This document shows positions 8,107 to 15,122 of a stretch of DNA of 31,692 nucleotides, piece by piece. This stretch comes from DATKXU01 sp035528905 (lineage in GTDB: Bacteria; Armatimonadota; UBA5829; DTJY01), in contig DATKXU010000098.1 in the NCBI GenBank assembly GCA_035528905.1, positions 1-31,692 on the forward strand, in the 5' to 3' direction. A program made the translations under genes and the position numbers. The notes below the pieces were generated by a model. The model did no database searches and had not been told where the DNA came from. It worked only from the letters and a program-made list of their open reading frames with translations. The first letter of the stretch is position 1. Every line of letters starts with the position of its first letter.

Positions 8107-8182
8107 GCCCCCGTAGCTCAGGGGACAGAGCAACTGCCTTCTAAGCAGTGGGTCGCAGGTTCGAGTCCTGTCGGGGGCGCCA
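8107..8182 (+). tRNA. tRNA-Arg (TCT)
   Basis: Acceptor GCCCCCG (8107-8113) pairs with CGGGGGC (8172-8178), the discriminator is G8179 and CCA is encoded at 8180-8182. The anticodon loop reads CTTCTAA with anticodon TCT, which decodes AGA and AGG. The gene is 5 nt after tRNA-Gly, in the same transcript. Confidence 0.96.
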
Positions 8183-8210
8183 AGCATCTTTGTGCTCTAT
8201 ACTTCTACGT

Positions 8211-8288
8211 GGCGGGAGTAGCTCAGCCGGTTAGAGCGCCAGGTTGTGGCCCTGGAGGTCGTGGGTTCGAATCCCATTTCTCGCCCCA
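8211..8288 (+). tRNA. tRNA-His (GTG)
   Basis: Acceptor GCGGGAG (8212-8218) pairs with TTCTCGC (8278-8284) using two G-U pairs. G8211 supplies the encoded extra G-1 opposite the C73 discriminator (8285), the hallmark of tRNA-His. CCA is encoded at 8286-8288. The anticodon loop is TTGTGGC with anticodon GTG, closed by a CCAGG/CCTGG stem. Confidence 0.96.
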
Positions 8289-8300
8289 TATCTATCGGCG

Positions 8301-8328
8301 AAAAGCCCATCCGGATGGATGGGCTTTT
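8301..8328 (+). terminator. Rho-independent terminator of the tRNA operon
   Basis: AAAAGCCCATCC (8301-8312) and GGATGGGCTTTT (8317-8328) are perfect 12-bp arms around a GGAT loop. The right arm supplies the T run. It lies 12 nt after tRNA-His. Confidence 0.92.
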
Positions 8329-8433
8329 CCACAACCTCCGGGCCTGACGTGAGACGGCTTCGTGATTCAGTCGGCACGATGCTCCGCCTGCCGCGCGATT
8401 TCGGTCGGATCCTGACCCAGCGTGAGAGAAGCA

Positions 8434-9318
8434 ATGAACCTTACGGACTACATATCCGAGAAATGCCGAATGCTTGACACAGCCCTAGAGGAGTGCCTCC
8501 CACCCGAGGATCGCTTTCCCGAAGTGATCTTCCGGGCGATGAGGTACAGCGTCCTCAACGGAGGCAAGAGGCTGCGCCCGGTGCTGACACTCGCCGCCTG
8601 CGAAGCGGTCGGCGGCGATCCCGAAGTCGCTCTGCCGGCGGCCTGCGCCGTGGAGCTCATCCACACCTTCTCCCTCATCCACGACGACCTCCCGGCACTG
8701 GACAACGATGACTTGCGCCGGGGCAAGCCCACGAGCCACAAGGTTTTCGGCGAGGCGATCGCCATCCTTGCGGGTGATGCGCTTCTCGCCTTGGCCTTCG
8801 AAGCCGTCACCAAGCGCACCAAGGGCGTACCGCCGGAAGTGGTTCTCGAGGTCACGCGCAGGATCGCGTCCGCTGCCGGCATCGGCGGCATGGCTGTCGG
8901 ACAAGTCGTTGACATGATCTCCGAGGGCAAACAGATACCTCCGGAGACCTTGGAATTTATGCACACGAATAAGACCGGCCTGCTCATCCAGACATCGGTT
9001 GTCGCTGGCGGACTGCTCGGCGGGGGAACGCCGGAGCAGATCGGAGCGCTCAGCCGCTACGGGCAGAAAGTCGGGCTCGCATTCCAGATCGCCGACGACA
9101 TACTGGACATCGAGGGCGAGCAGGAGAGAATCGGGAAGACCGTCGGCAGCGACCTGCGCAAGCAGAAGGCCACCTACCCCAGTCTCTACGGCATCGAGAA
9201 GTCGAAGGAACTCGCCCGGCTCGCGGCGGATGAGGCCATCGAGGCCCTGCGGGCTTTCGACCACCGCGCTGATCCGCTCCGCGCTCTCGCCTGCTTCATC
9301 GTCGAACGCCAGGCATAG
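8434..9318 (+). CDS. ispA: Polyprenyl (farnesyl/geranylgeranyl) diphosphate synthase
   Basis: A 294-residue all-alpha prenyltransferase that condenses isopentenyl diphosphate with allylic diphosphates. Motifs are GGKRLRP, the first Asp-rich motif DDLPALDNDD, RRGKPTSHKVFGEAIAILAGDALL, GQVVDM, the KTG motif, and the second Asp-rich motif DDILDIEGE with the following GKTVGSDLRKQKATYP. The two-residue insertion in the first Asp-rich motif is typical of bacterial type II short-chain synthases. The product is probably C15 or C20, but chain length is not certain. The ATG at 8434 is preferred to a GTG at 8422 because of the purine-rich GAGAGAAG just upstream. Confidence 0.9.
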   Translation: MNLTDYISEKCRMLDTALEECLPPEDRFPEVIFRAMRYSVLNGGKRLRPVLTLAACEAVGGDPEVALPAACAVELIHTFSLIHDDLPALDNDDLRRGKPTSHKVFGEAIAILAGDALLALAFEAVTKRTKGVPPEVVLEVTRRIASAAGIGGMAVGQVVDMISEGKQIPPETLEFMHTNKTGLLIQTSVVAGGLLGGGTPEQIGALSRYGQKVGLAFQIADDILDIEGEQERIGKTVGSDLRKQKATYPSLYGIEKSKELARLAADEAIEALRAFDHRADPLRALACFIVERQA

Positions 9319-9341
9319 CTCATATTCGCGCGGCGTCCGCC

Positions 9342-9412
9342 TGTGCATAATCCTGTGCATACCGCTGTGGACAACCTGAAAGCCGACATCGGCCTGTGAA
9401 AACCGTGGATAA
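9342..9412. other. oriC: Cluster of five DnaA-box-like 9-mers (candidate origin or DnaA control region)
   Basis: Read on the minus strand, the 9-mers are TTATGCACA (9350-9342), GTATGCACA (9362-9354), TTGTCCACA (9374-9366), GTTTTCACA (9403-9395) and TTATCCACG (9412-9404). The first fits TTWTNCACA exactly and the others differ at one position. All point the same way, and the first three are exactly 12 bp apart. They fill the 277-nt gap between ispA and recF, with AT-rich DNA about 100 bp further on. No such cluster is visible upstream of dnaA at 31.2-31.7 kb. Origin function is inference. Confidence 0.6.
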
Positions 9413-9491
9413 AGGGAGCCGTTACTACACCGCCGGATCCGCAGACGATCAACATCCGCGGCCAGGCTGCGACCCAGTCCCCCAAGGTGAG

Positions 9492-9547
9492 TTACCAACA
9501 CCGCCAACATGCTGTATAATAAATACCAGCATATTAGAATTAGAATG
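9492..9547 (+). promoter_or_regulatory. recF promoter within an AT-rich stretch
   Basis: TTACCA at 9492-9497 (4 of 6), a 17-nt spacer and a perfect TATAAT at 9515-9520. The sequence from 9513 to 9547 is strikingly AT-rich for this genome and includes TTAGAATTAGAAT, so it could also serve as an unwinding element for the neighbouring DnaA boxes. The recF leader would be about 70 nt. Confidence 0.55.
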
Positions 9548-9595
9548 GGTGTTGCTTCTGGACGGCGGATAACTCGTTCTTGACACACCTAGACC

Positions 9596-10714
9596 ATGCA
9601 TATCCAAACTCTACATCTCCAGAACTTCAGAAACTACGGTGAGGCCTCGATTGTCCCAGGTCCGGGCTTGAACGTGGCCCTCGGCAGGAACGCCCAAGGC
9701 AAAACGAGCCTCCTGGAAGCAATCTACCTTCTAGCTACAGCAAGGTCCTGGCGCGCAGGGAGAGATAGCGAGCTCATGAGATGGGGAGCGGAGCACACCC
9801 GCGTGTCAGCCGAGGTCGCCAGAGACGAGCGGAACGACGTTGAGATCGAGGTTGTCCTTGGCAAGGCCGAAAAGAAGCAAGTGAGGGTGAACACGATCCG
9901 CCAGACAAGGCTGAGCGACCTAATGAGTCAGATGAACGTCGTGCTGATTGAACCGCGCGACGTAGAGATTGTTCGCGGCGAGCCCAGCGAGCGGCGGAAA
10001 TTCCTCAACCTCGAAATAAGCCAGATCCAGCCGCAGTATTGCCACCTCCTGGTGAACTACCGGAGGGTCTTGGAGCAGCGAAACCGCCTGCTAAGGGAGC
10101 TCCAGGTGAAGCGCTTGGGGGATGGGGAGTTGCGCGCTTGGGACGAACAGCTTGTGGCTTATGGAGCTCGAATCCTGGAGCGTCGTCTGGAGTTTGTGAG
10201 GCGGGCGGGTGCGCTGGCCCGAATAATCCACTCGCAGATCACGGACGGGGCGGAGACACTGGAGGCCGGTTATGCTCCGAGCCTCGACCTTGGCTCAGCG
10301 GAGGCGGCCGCGGAGCTCGCGACGGCGTTGGGGGCGCATCTCGAGCAGATCCGCGGCGAGGAGATTCGCCGGGGCATGACCCTGGTAGGCCCGCAGAGGG
10401 ACGATGTTATGTTCGCCGTAGACGGCGTGGACGCGCGCGTTTACGGCTCGCACGGCCAGCAGAGGACGATAGCCCTCAGCCTCAGACTTGCTGAGCTTGA
10501 GCTGATGGAGGAGGCTGCCGGAGAGCCCCCGATCGTGCTGCTGGACGACGTGATGACGGACCTGGATGAGGAGCGGCGAGCGCACGTTTTCGAGATGACC
10601 AGGGGCCGCTGCCAGACGTTCCTGACCGCGGCGAACACCAGGGTGCTCGATCCCGAGCTGCTGGAGGGCGGCAGGCTATTCCGAGTGTCCGGAGGGCAGG
10701 TGATCGCGGAATGA
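9596..10714 (+). CDS. recF: DNA replication and repair protein RecF
   Basis: A 372-residue SMC-like ATPase that loads RecA at gapped DNA with RecOR. Walker A is GRNAQGKTS at residues 30-38, after the typical LHLQNFRNY start. The ABC signature is GSHGQQRT and Walker B is IVLLDDVMTDLD. The ending QTFLTAAN is typical. Length is normal. No Shine-Dalgarno is seen before the ATG. Its stop overlaps the next start in ATGA, so recF and the dciA-like gene are translationally coupled, as in many bacterial origin clusters. dnaN, its usual upstream neighbour, is absent and is replaced by ispA and the DnaA-box region. Confidence 0.95.
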   Translation: MHIQTLHLQNFRNYGEASIVPGPGLNVALGRNAQGKTSLLEAIYLLATARSWRAGRDSELMRWGAEHTRVSAEVARDERNDVEIEVVLGKAEKKQVRVNTIRQTRLSDLMSQMNVVLIEPRDVEIVRGEPSERRKFLNLEISQIQPQYCHLLVNYRRVLEQRNRLLRELQVKRLGDGELRAWDEQLVAYGARILERRLEFVRRAGALARIIHSQITDGAETLEAGYAPSLDLGSAEAAAELATALGAHLEQIRGEEIRRGMTLVGPQRDDVMFAVDGVDARVYGSHGQQRTIALSLRLAELELMEEAAGEPPIVLLDDVMTDLDEERRAHVFEMTRGRCQTFLTAANTRVLDPELLEGGRLFRVSGGQVIAE

Positions 10715-11277
10715 GGTCTGGCGGCCCGCCGTATGGCTTGAGATCGCTCATATCCGGCTCCCTGCGGGGCCTGGACCTCGAAAGGCGGGTGCAGGAGCAG
10801 GCCTGCCTGCTTGTTTGGGACGAGGTTGTGGGGGAACAGGTAGCCGGCGCGGCGCAGCCGGAATTTGTGAAGGATGGCCGCATCTTTGTCACCACCAAAA
10901 GTCCGGTATGGGCAAACGAGCTGACCTTCTACAAGTCGGATATCATCGCCCGGCTGAACCAGCGCGTGGGAGCGCCTGTGTTGACGGAGATCGTCTTCAA
11001 AGCCGGGCGCGTCCGAAGGCGGCCGGCATCCGCGGCCCCGGGTGAGTCCGGCGAGCCGAATGTGGAAGGGATTGAACTCACGCGGGAGGAACTTGGTAAG
11101 GTAGAGGCCGCTGCTCGTGCGGCCGGAGAGGCGGCCGGAGCCATCCGCAGCTTGCTGGCGACGGCTCTCCGCCTCGAAAAGTGGAAACGCGCACGCGGAT
11201 GGACGCCCTGCAAGCGGTGTGGGTCTCTGCAGAACACTGCTTCGGGCATCTGCCCGCCGTGTCAACTAGAATCGTAG
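10711..11277 (+). CDS. DciA-like (DUF721) protein with a C-terminal zinc ribbon
   Basis: A 188-residue protein overlapping recF by 4 nt. Residues ~10-100 form a DUF721 domain: GLRSLISGSLRGLDLERRV, CLLVWDEVVGEQVAGAAQP, the DGRIFVTTKSPVWANEL strand region and LTFYKSDIIARLNQRVG. DUF721 proteins include DciA, which assists loading of the replicative helicase DnaB. An A/E-rich helical linker (residues 125-160) follows. The end is a four-Cys zinc ribbon (C167, C170, C181, C184), which many DciA proteins lack. Place beside recF and domain order support a replication role. Helicase loading by this protein is inference. Confidence 0.8.
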   Translation: MRSGGPPYGLRSLISGSLRGLDLERRVQEQACLLVWDEVVGEQVAGAAQPEFVKDGRIFVTTKSPVWANELTFYKSDIIARLNQRVGAPVLTEIVFKAGRVRRRPASAAPGESGEPNVEGIELTREELGKVEAAARAAGEAAGAIRSLLATALRLEKWKRARGWTPCKRCGSLQNTASGICPPCQLES

Positions 11278-11289
11278 GAGTTGTAGCGA

Positions 11290-12567
11290 ATGCGTCTGCT
11301 TATGCTGTCTTGGGAGTATCCGCCGAGAGTGATTGGAGGCATCGCCAGGCACGTCTACGGCCTCAGCCGCGCTCTGGCGGCCAACGGGGTGAAGGTGGAC
11401 GTGATCACTTGCGAGCATCCCGAAGCTCCTCCCGAGGACGTGGATGGCAACCTCAGCGTCTACAGAGTGCCGGTGCCGCCGGGTAATGACTTCGTGCACT
11501 GGGTTCAGAACTTCAACGCCGCGAGTGAGGCAAAGGTGGACGAGCTTCTCAAGCCGGCGAACGCGAGCCGCAAGAAGAAAGCCGCGGACAACCCCGTTCC
11601 GCAGAGCGAGCCGACGGTCATCCACGCCCATGATTGGCTCTCCGGATTCGCCGGAAAGAACCTGAAGCATAAGCACGGGCTTCCTCTCATTGCCACGATC
11701 CATGCGACGGAGCACGGCCGAAACCAGGGCATCCACACGGACCAGCAGCGGTATATCCACAGCATCGAGTGGGACCTCTGCTACGAGGCCTGGAGGGTGA
11801 TCTGCTGCAGCCACTACATGAAGGACGAGGTTGCCGGCGTGCTTGAGGTGCCATACGATAAGCTCGACGTAATCCCGAATGGCATGGATATGTCGAAATT
11901 CGATTTCGCCTTCGATGTGGGCCAGTTCAAGCGGTGGTTCGCCCGGGCTGAGGAGAAGATAGTCTTCTTCGTGGGGCGAATGGTTCCAGAGAAGGGCGTC
12001 CAAGTGCTGATCGAGGCCGTTCCGGAAATCCTGCCTGCGTACAACGATGTCAAATTCGTGATCGTCGGCGGCGGTGACAGGTCTCATCTTGTGAAATTGG
12101 CCGAGGACTTGGGGGTATCCCACAAGGTCTTCTTCACAGGCTATGTGGATGATGACACGCTTCTCAAACTGTACCGGGTCGCGGATGTGGCTGTGTATCC
12201 CAGCCTGTACGAGCCGTTCGGAATCGTGGCTCTGGAGGCGATGGCGGCACGCGTGCCGGTTATCGTGACGGATGTCGGCGGCCTCCGCGAAGTCGTTGAT
12301 CACGGCGTCACAGGTCTATCCGCCTGGGCGGACAATCCCGACGCGCTCGCATGGGCGATACTTCAGATATTGAGGAACCCATATTCGGCGAAAATGATGG
12401 CGGAGAACGCGTACAGGAAAGTGGCGGAGCAGTTTAGCTGGGAGCGCATAGCCGAGCAGACGGCGGACGTCTACGAGCGCGTGTGGTCGGAGTGCCTCGC
12501 CAGCGATTGGGGAGGTGGCACGGATGGCAAACGAATGGCGCGGTCCCCTCGAGAAAGCCGGCCTTGA
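11290..12567 (+). CDS. GT4-family glycosyltransferase (glycogen synthase-like)
   Basis: A 425-residue GT-B glycosyltransferase. The N-terminal domain has MLSWEYPPRVIGGIARHVYGLSRALA, the GG-loop that binds the nucleotide-sugar phosphate. HAHDWLSGF and TIHATEHGRNQG follow. The C-terminal domain has VIPNGMD, FFVGRMVPEKGVQVLIEA and the EPFGIVALEAMAA donor motif with its E-x7-E pair. This pattern is close to bacterial glycogen synthases and maltose-1-phosphate synthases of family GT4, but acceptor and donor are not determined. RBS AGGAG precedes the ATG. Its last ~44 nt overlap the start of rtcB in another frame. Confidence 0.87.
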   Translation: MRLLMLSWEYPPRVIGGIARHVYGLSRALAANGVKVDVITCEHPEAPPEDVDGNLSVYRVPVPPGNDFVHWVQNFNAASEAKVDELLKPANASRKKKAADNPVPQSEPTVIHAHDWLSGFAGKNLKHKHGLPLIATIHATEHGRNQGIHTDQQRYIHSIEWDLCYEAWRVICCSHYMKDEVAGVLEVPYDKLDVIPNGMDMSKFDFAFDVGQFKRWFARAEEKIVFFVGRMVPEKGVQVLIEAVPEILPAYNDVKFVIVGGGDRSHLVKLAEDLGVSHKVFFTGYVDDDTLLKLYRVADVAVYPSLYEPFGIVALEAMAARVPVIVTDVGGLREVVDHGVTGLSAWADNPDALAWAILQILRNPYSAKMMAENAYRKVAEQFSWERIAEQTADVYERVWSECLASDWGGGTDGKRMARSPRESRP

Positions 12568-13984
12568 CCGCTGGCGCATACCGAAGGGCTACAAGCCCGG
12601 CATGCGGACGGACGGCCTGATCTACGCGAACGAGCAGCTCCTGAAGAAGATCAGGGAGGATCAGGCTCCGGAGCAGGTGGCGAATGTGGCCTTCCTGCCA
12701 GGCATCCAGGGCAAATCAATGGCAATGCCGGATATTCACTGGGGCTACGGCTTCCCGATCGGCGGCGTCGCGGCTATGTCCTATGAAGAAGGCGTCGTCT
12801 CGCCGGGCGGCGTCGGCTACGACATCAACTGCGGCGTGCGAATGCTGAGAACCGACCTGGAGCGCAAGGACGTCGTGCCGCGCATGCGGGAGCTCGTGGA
12901 CGCTCTCTTTACGGACATCCCATGCGGCGTCGGCTCGGAAGGCAGGATTCGCCTGAACGAGCAGGAGCTGCGGGACGTTCTGCGCAAGGGGGGCAAATGG
13001 GCCGTCGAGCAAGGCTACGGCTGGGCGGAGGACATTGAGGTCACGGAGGAGCGCGGACAGCTCGATCTCGCCGATCCTTCGGCTGCGAGCGAGAGAGCCA
13101 TGAAGCGAGGCAGGCCGCAGATCGGCACGCTCGGCAGCGGGAATCACTTCATCGAAATCCAGTACGTGGACGAAATCTACGAGCCTGAGGTCGCGCAGGT
13201 CTTCGGCGTAGATCACCCCGGCCAGATAACGGTGATGATCCACAGCGGCTCTCGCGGCTTCGGATATCAGATTTGCGACGACTACCTCGTCGTGATGCAG
13301 GACGCGATGCGGAAGTACCATATAGACGTTCCCGACCGCCAGCTCGCGTGCGCGCCGATCACGTCTCCGGAGGGGCAGAAGTACCTCACTGCGATGGCGT
13401 GCGCCGCGAACTACGCCTGGGCGAACCGCCAGGCGATGGCGCACTGGACGCGCGAGGTGTTTTCGAGGGTCTTCGGAGCAGGCCCGCACAAGCTCGGGAT
13501 GCGCCAGATTTACGACGTGGCCCACAATATCGCGAAGATCGAGACGCACGAGATCGGCGACCAGAAGAAAAAGGTCGTCGTCCATCGGAAGGGGGCTACC
13601 AGAGCGTTTCCAGCCGGCCACCCGGACGTTCCGGCGATCTACAGGGCCGTCGGGCAGCCGGTGCTCATTCCTGGGGACATGGGACGGTATTCATACCTCC
13701 TCGTCGGCACCGACCAGGCGATGAAGGAGACTTTCGGCTCGACGTGCCACGGCGCAGGCCGCGTCATGAGCAGGAAGGCCGCAATGAGGGAGTCCCGCGG
13801 CGCAGACGTGCAGCAGGAGCTTGCGGATAAGGGAATCCTGGTGAAGGCGGCGAGCAGGGGCACTCTCGCGGAAGAGGCGCCCGAGGCGTACAAGGACGTC
13901 TCGCTGGTTGTGGAGACCGCGCACGACACGGGTATCTCGCGCAAGGTCGCCCGCCTCAAGCCCCTCGGGGTCATAAAAGGCTAA
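12524..13984 (+). CDS. rtcB: RNA-splicing ligase RtcB
   Basis: A 486-residue GTP- and Mn-dependent ligase joining RNA 2',3'-cyclic phosphate or 3'-phosphate ends to 5'-hydroxyl ends, used in RNA repair. Motifs are SPGGVGYDINCGVR (metal-binding Asp and Cys), GSGNHFIEIQ, HSGSRGFGYQ, YDVAHNIAKIE, VHRKGATRAFPAGH, GDMGRYSYLLVG and STCHGAGRVMSR with the guanylated His. The terminal ARLKPLGVIKG is typical. GGAGG at 12511-12515 lies 8 nt before the ATG at 12524, so this start is preferred to the GTG at 12515. No archease gene is adjacent. The overlap with the glycosyltransferase gene suggests coupling. Confidence 0.96.
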   Translation: MANEWRGPLEKAGLDRWRIPKGYKPGMRTDGLIYANEQLLKKIREDQAPEQVANVAFLPGIQGKSMAMPDIHWGYGFPIGGVAAMSYEEGVVSPGGVGYDINCGVRMLRTDLERKDVVPRMRELVDALFTDIPCGVGSEGRIRLNEQELRDVLRKGGKWAVEQGYGWAEDIEVTEERGQLDLADPSAASERAMKRGRPQIGTLGSGNHFIEIQYVDEIYEPEVAQVFGVDHPGQITVMIHSGSRGFGYQICDDYLVVMQDAMRKYHIDVPDRQLACAPITSPEGQKYLTAMACAANYAWANRQAMAHWTREVFSRVFGAGPHKLGMRQIYDVAHNIAKIETHEIGDQKKKVVVHRKGATRAFPAGHPDVPAIYRAVGQPVLIPGDMGRYSYLLVGTDQAMKETFGSTCHGAGRVMSRKAAMRESRGADVQQELADKGILVKAASRGTLAEEAPEAYKDVSLVVETAHDTGISRKVARLKPLGVIKG

Positions 13985-13987
13985 ACT

Positions 13988-14046
13988 TTGGAGTGCGGAA
14001 GCTCGCTTCCGCTTTTTCAAGGCGGTGGCAAGCCACCGTACTCAAG
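13988..14046. repeat. Double-hairpin palindromic element after rtcB
   Basis: Two hairpins lie inside an outer imperfect inverted repeat. The first is GCGGAAGC at 13995-14002, a 2-nt TC loop, and GCTTCCGC at 14005-14012, followed by five T. The second is GGTGGC-AA-GCCACC just after it. The outer arms are TTGGAGTGCGG (13988-13998) and CCGTACTCAAGG. It resembles dispersed REP-like palindromes, and the first hairpin with its T run could end rtcB transcription. Reading through it gives the false N-terminus seen before the next gene. Confidence 0.65.
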
Positions 14047-14065
14047 GACAAAGGGGGCACGGAAG

Positions 14066-15109
14066 TTGCCAGGCAAGGTCAGAATCGGCATCATAGGAAC
14101 CGGCAAGATCGGCCGGCACAAGCACATGCCGGCCTACGTGAAGCATCCGGACGCGGAGGTCGTTGCCGTCTGCGATGTAAGCGAGGACGCGCTCGACGCG
14201 GCCGCCAGCGAGTTCGGCGTGAAGTACAAGTTCGCCGATTACAACGACCTCCTCAAGATGGACGAGCTCGACGCGGTGGACATCTGCACGCCGAATTACC
14301 TCCACGCAGGCCCAACTATTGCGGCTCTTAACTCCGGCAAGCACGTCCTCGTCGAGAAGCCGATAGCCCTCAACGCCGAAGAGGGCGCGGCGATGGTCGA
14401 GGCGGCCCGGAAGTCCGGCAAGAAGCTCATGGTGGCAATGTGCTGCCGGTGGAGGTCCGACGCGCAGGCCCTCAAGCGCTTCGTGGACGCCGGTGACATG
14501 GGCGAGATCTACTACGCGCGCGTGCATGCCCTTCGCCGGCGTGGAATCCCCGCCTGGGGCGTATTCACCCAGAAGGACAAGCAGGGCGGCGGCCCGTTGA
14601 TTGATATCGGCGTCCATGTTCTTGACCTCACCCTGTGGCTGATGGGGCATCCGAAGCCGACGGCGGCTTCCGGCCTGTGCTACACGAAGTTCGGCACCCG
14701 CCCAGGGCTTGTCGGGCTGTTCGGCGCGTGGGACCACACGAATTACACGGTGGAGGACTTCGCGGCCGGCCTGGTGAGATTCGAGAACGGCGCGAGTTTG
14801 ACAATCGAGGCGAGCTTCGCCGCGAACATCGAGAAGGATGTCTTCAACACGGCGCTGCTCGGCACTGAGGGCGGCTGCGAGCTCAGCCCGTTGAAGATGT
14901 TCCGGGAGGAGAGGCAGACGCTGCTCGACGTGACGCCGGTCTTCCTCCCTCAGGTAAATATCCACGAGGCCGAGGTATTCGAGTTCGTCGAGGCCGTCCG
15001 GGACGATAAGCCCGTCCCGGTGCCCGGCGAAGAGGCCCTTATCGTGACGAAGATACTGGACGCGATCTACAAGTCATCCGACGAGGGACGGGAGGTCCCC
15101 ATTACATGA
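14066..15109 (+). CDS. Gfo/Idh/MocA-family NAD(P)-dependent oxidoreductase
   Basis: A 347-residue dehydrogenase. The Rossmann fingerprint is VRIGIIGTGKIGRHKHMPAY near residues 5-24, and AVDICTPNYLHAGPTIAALNSGKHVLVEKPIA contains the EKP catalytic motif. GPLIDIGVHVLDLTLWLMG carries the D-x-x-x-H active-site motif. The C-terminal alpha/beta domain ends with the usual KILDAIYKSSDEGREV. The TTG at 14066 is taken as start: an AAGGGGG site lies ~10 nt upstream, and the longer frame runs back into the palindromic repeat. Sugar or inositol substrates are typical but not determined here. An MFS gene follows after 13 nt. Confidence 0.88.
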   Translation: MPGKVRIGIIGTGKIGRHKHMPAYVKHPDAEVVAVCDVSEDALDAAASEFGVKYKFADYNDLLKMDELDAVDICTPNYLHAGPTIAALNSGKHVLVEKPIALNAEEGAAMVEAARKSGKKLMVAMCCRWRSDAQALKRFVDAGDMGEIYYARVHALRRRGIPAWGVFTQKDKQGGGPLIDIGVHVLDLTLWLMGHPKPTAASGLCYTKFGTRPGLVGLFGAWDHTNYTVEDFAAGLVRFENGASLTIEASFAANIEKDVFNTALLGTEGGCELSPLKMFREERQTLLDVTPVFLPQVNIHEAEVFEFVEAVRDDKPVPVPGEEALIVTKILDAIYKSSDEGREVPIT

Positions 15110-15122
15110 ACCGGAGCAGGAG

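Noticed and set aside
7990..8187. Minus-strand reading frame across the tRNA genes
   Set aside because: Its peptide (RTRTCDPLLRRQL and similar) is the well-known false translation of tRNA complements. The region is explained by tRNA-Gly and tRNA-Arg.
8231..8434. Minus-strand reading frame across tRNA-His, and the + frame 8244-8477
   Set aside because: GIRTHDLQGHNLAL-type peptides are again tRNA shadows, and the + frame runs through tRNA-His and the terminator.
8485..9588. 367-codon minus-strand frame opposite ispA
   Set aside because: It covers a clear ispA and the DnaA-box region, and shows no domain.
13988..14065. N-terminal extension of the Gfo/Idh/MocA protein (MECGSSLPLFQ...)
   Set aside because: It is the translation of the palindromic repeat. 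The conserved Rossmann start and a ribosome site support the TTG at 14066.
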